Positions 60,925-64,000 of a stretch of DNA of 64,000 nt are shown piece by piece. Source of the stretch: Guyanagaster necrorhizus (lineage: Eukaryota; Basidiomycota; Agaricomycetes; Agaricales; Physalacriaceae); contig NW_025064906.1 in NCBI RefSeq assembly GCF_019112545.1, positions 121,725 through 185,724 of the forward strand. Reading direction: 5' to 3'. The notes under the pieces were generated by a model, which saw nothing but the letters and a program-made list of their open reading frames with translations, ran no database searches and was not told the origin of the DNA. The position numbers were made by a program, and so were the translations under genes. Positions within the stretch are counted from its first letter, which is position 1. Every line of letters begins with the position of its first letter.

Positions 60925-61867
60925 GGCAGCAGCATCGCAGTGTTCTTCATTAGATTAACAGCCACGGGGAATGGTTGAACAAGGTAGTATGGTGAGCCTA
61001 CCAAGCTATAGAGTGGTAGACTGATCACCGTGACAAGTGCAAATTAGTTCTAGTATCGTGTCGCGTCAGATAACGGCACTACCTCGGAGGTTCTGTAGTA
61101 GTGCCGGCGAAACTAACATTAAGAATCCTGATCCTAAGTCTGTTTCAGATAGCGGGTCCGCCTAAAAATTCTTCCAATGTGATCGTCGAGAGAAGGGAGG
61201 GAGGATATTTATTCTTGAGACTCGCAGGAAGCCACAAAAGACCGAAGTATGCACTGCGGAATAATATAGTGATATCCATCGCCAGAGAGCTTGGCCAGAG
61301 TACAATCCAGACTTTATTTCCCATCAGAAGCTGCCAGTCGTTGCTGAGGAAGCCCTGCGATCCGAAACATGTGTTCTATCTTGTGCTCCTATCGGACCCA
61401 CTGAGAAGAACCGTCCCGCTGGCAATAGAACAAAATTACATTCCAGAGGGTTCATACAGTGAAGTAAAGAGAAGTTGAAAGACGGGATGACGAAGCATAA
61501 AGGAATGCGTCTCAACTCGGGCCGGATCCTACCGACGCATTTGTGGCGGTGCAGCTGCCTCAAAGTTTAATTACTACTTAATTTTCAGGCCTGGAGTGAC
61601 GCAAAATGGTCGTTTCCTCGACTTTCCAAATCAAAATTGGCTCGAAATTTGCTTCTCAGGTTCTGATGATCTGAACTGACAGGTGTATATGATGATCAAA
61701 AGGTTCGCTGATGCTACATTTCGGTAAATTATCTAACCATAAGGGCTGTTGCTCTATGCGACTTCCTTCAATAGAGACTCAAGTTTTCTTTTGGGGTTCG
61801 GTCTATATAACTGTTCCGTTCAAATCGACGTGTAACCCTGCTCCTTGGTAGCTCTGTCCAGTAAAGA
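60925..61867. other. Intergenic stretch with one unassigned frame
   Basis: A plus-strand frame at 61101-61478 begins within the stretch PAKLTLRILILSLFQIAGPP, which has a short hydrophobic part, but no domain is recognised. Nothing else is supported. Confidence 0.3.
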
Positions 61868-62345
61868 TGAGTGAAACAACCTCCACTGCAGCTCCTGACA
61901 ATACGGTATTCAACATGCTCTAATCGAATTACAATCGATACTCAGTCGTTCGATACAGATGGGAGCGCTTCTCATATGTACAGTGTATGAGGTCTTCCGT
62001 CCTTCACTGAGTATTTCTCATCTCATGGCTTGTCTCAGAATTTCAGCATGGTAGGCAATTTGATGAACGTCTAGCGCTGCGAAGCCTCATCAATCTCGGC
62101 ACTCTAGTTTTCAGGGAGTAACAGTGCTCTGTTCTTGGGAATACTTTGTAGTACGTATCCTTTACCAGTCCCGCTCTTCTTCATATTCACTGCCACAGGA
62201 TCACAACAAAGATCAAGCTATCACCAAAGTTCTTGTGGGTGTCGCTTGTCTAAGCTGTTCCTATCCAAGGTTAATTGACCTCTCGCAGGTTTCAGTGGTG
62301 TGGTAAGTACGGTCGTATCATGAATTTCCAGTGGCTGTAAAATCA
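61868..62345 (+). pseudogene. Possible start of a DUF6534-like membrane protein gene, eroded
   Basis: Plus-strand exon-like pieces run MSETTSTAAPDNT, then IQMGALLICTV, GVTVLCSWEYF, and DHNKDQAITKVLVGVACL, with plausible GT..AG introns between them. This order (Met-Gly-Ala-Leu-Leu, Gly-Val-Thr, aromatic-Tyr-Phe, then a Lys-Asp..Lys-x-Leu-Val helix) resembles the first part of the multi-span DUF6534 proteins common in agaricomycetes. I cannot follow the remaining helices downstream, so it is either truncated or I have the family wrong. Confidence 0.3.
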
Positions 62346-63985
62346 CCGCATCTAGCTTTATCGATACACTCCATCAAATTTTCATCACGCATGCCCTTTA
62401 TATATACTTGGTGAAGGGATTCTCCGATCCGGCAATAATGCTGCGACTACTTTGGCGAGTTTTTTTTTTTTCATTCTTGATTGCACCTCATTTACGACCC
62501 GGCTATAGGAGCTTCCTTTCGCAGGTCGTCCTCACTGTGAGAATCCGCACATTTCTAAAATTTAGCCCATCTCCATTCATCATTTTTCAAGGCGTTTCAA
62601 GGGCTTCTTTGCCAGGGGTAGGTGCCTATGTTTCATGTTAGATCATGGCCTCATTCATCGCCGTTAGCTTTTTTACATGGAGAGTATGGATAGGCACGTA
62701 TTTGATTTCTGTGAATGAAACTCGTGCTTGCTGATGACGTACTCCAGCGAGCCAGAAGAACAAGCCTTTGAGTGCCATAATTGTGAGGGTAAATATGTAC
62801 ACCTCTGGCTTTGTATTGACTCGGTGCAGGCAGCTCTAGTAGCCGGAAACTTTGTGGTCACTCTTTGCAAGTAATTTTCTAGCAAATGTTTTTCTGGGCT
62901 TTGACGCTTTCCTTTTGAAGATTATTTTGGTAGAAGGTGGGCTTCTTTTCGAGTGCATGTCCGTCGATACTCATGCAGGATATAGTGTCCACTTCAAGTC
63001 ATTAGCAGAGCTCTTGCAACAAAAGGTATCATCGATCCGCGCTACTTCGACGTTGCTTGATCCCCTGCGTAGGACACTGCAATGCTGCTAGCCATCGGAT
63101 ATAGCGCCAACCTCGTACGTTTGCCGTAATTCTCTATGACGACGTCCCGACGCTTTTGTAGCTCATCACAGTGTCCCTCCTTTTCATTGACTTCAGAAAG
63201 ACGACCTCAGGTGAACAGTGAGCTACCATGTTCACTGTTCGAGAGTTAGTACTGATCTCTGTTCATAAAGAACGAACCGCGTTGTCGACAAATTCAAGTC
63301 GTGTGTCATGAACAGCGGCTTGTTGATAAGGTGCCCATAATGACATTGAGTTTTGCGTTCCGCACAAAGCTCATATAAGCCAAGCCTCGTCGGGGTCTTT
63401 TGTTTTGTTACAGAGGTATATTGAATATCCTTCTTTTTGTCCGCGATTTTTCACGCTCGTATAGGCTGCTTGGCCCCAATCTCTGCTTTCTGCTGCAATG
63501 TACACCCTTCTTTGTCGAAGTACGTCTTGCTTTTTTCTTTTCTTCGCAGTACGGAACTGACTGTGCCCTTAGTGTATAGTGTTTCTGTCTTGGTAAGAAA
63601 TGATGATGTTGAAAGTCAATTCGGTTTAATAGACACGATCCTAGGCCATCTTGAATTCGCGGAAGCAACTTGGGTCTTCGAGTTCAAACAAGCAGAGTTC
63701 GTCTAAGGAAATTATGCCAAATGGATCCCGTAGACCTCGTATCCAAGTCGCCAGGGTGACTACTTCTTTTTATTTCGTGCTTCAGTCTGCTCATGGAAGG
63801 TTAGCCCGGTGAACTCGCGATTCATGTAGAATGCGATACACAGATGCAATACGACAACATGGAGTCACCGGCACGTCCACTTCCCATCTGCTTTTCTCAG
63901 CTCACTTACGAATATCTATAGCAAAGTCATAAGGAGGGAGAGACGTTTGAGCTGACACCCTTTCCCAGGAATAAATAACTTTATC
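62345..63985 (+). repeat. Diverged duplicated segment, right copy
   Basis: Counterpart of 42,785-43,860 with the same six ordered landmarks in direct orientation, about 20 kb away. It is longer by about 0.5 kb between the first and second landmarks and reaches almost to the window end, so the copy may continue beyond it. It contains several open frames of 70-90 codons but no continuous protein. Confidence 0.6.
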
Positions 63986-64000
63986 CGGCTGTTAGCATCC

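Overview
The window looks like nuclear DNA of a basidiomycete, most likely a mushroom-forming agaricomycete. Genes are split by many short GT..AG introns of about 40-70 nt. The gene content fits: a single-exon F-box protein, a 12-exon microsomal P450, a QDE-1-type RNA-dependent RNA polymerase, Ser/Thr-rich GPI-type surface proteins, and several eroded copies of fungal gene families. Exon junctions were worked out by hand from splice consensus and reading frame.

Layout. Positions 1 to about 14,200 form a decayed transposon block, AT-rich and nearly free of CpG. It holds a minus-strand Ty3/gypsy remnant (LTR plus gag with a broken zinc knuckle), a short plus-strand gypsy element reduced to two LTRs and an integrase/chromodomain stub, and a younger pogo/Tigger DNA transposon with matching terminal inverted repeats and a TA target duplication. 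At its right edge lies a P450 pseudogene fragment, and CpG-rich unique sequence begins there.

From 14.8 to 41.3 kb the window is gene-rich: cytochrome P450 (-), PcaB/adenylosuccinate-lyase-type lyase (+), F-box protein (-), metal-dependent amidohydrolase (+), a small COX8/COX7C-like gene (+), the ESCRT ATPase VPS4 (-), a Baeyer-Villiger-type flavin monooxygenase (-), an unrecognised multi-exon locus (-), a repeat-containing Ser/Thr-rich surface protein (-), a kinase-like relic (+) and a second FAD monooxygenase (-). Five oxidative, hydrolytic or lyase enzymes mixed with housekeeping genes could be a dispersed catabolic or secondary-metabolism neighbourhood; that is inference.

From 42 to 64 kb, housekeeping genes (RCC1/Ran GEF at 45.4-47.2 kb, RNA-dependent RNA polymerase at 54.1-58.7 kb) and a small secreted protein sit among gene relics. 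These are two more copies of the kinase-like relic, a frameshifted nucleotidyltransferase-like gene, and two diverged copies of one unexplained segment about 20 kb apart (42.8 and 62.3 kb). Much of 51.8-54.1 kb and 58.7-64 kb has no gene I can name. No tRNA, rRNA, CRISPR array or replication origin was seen.
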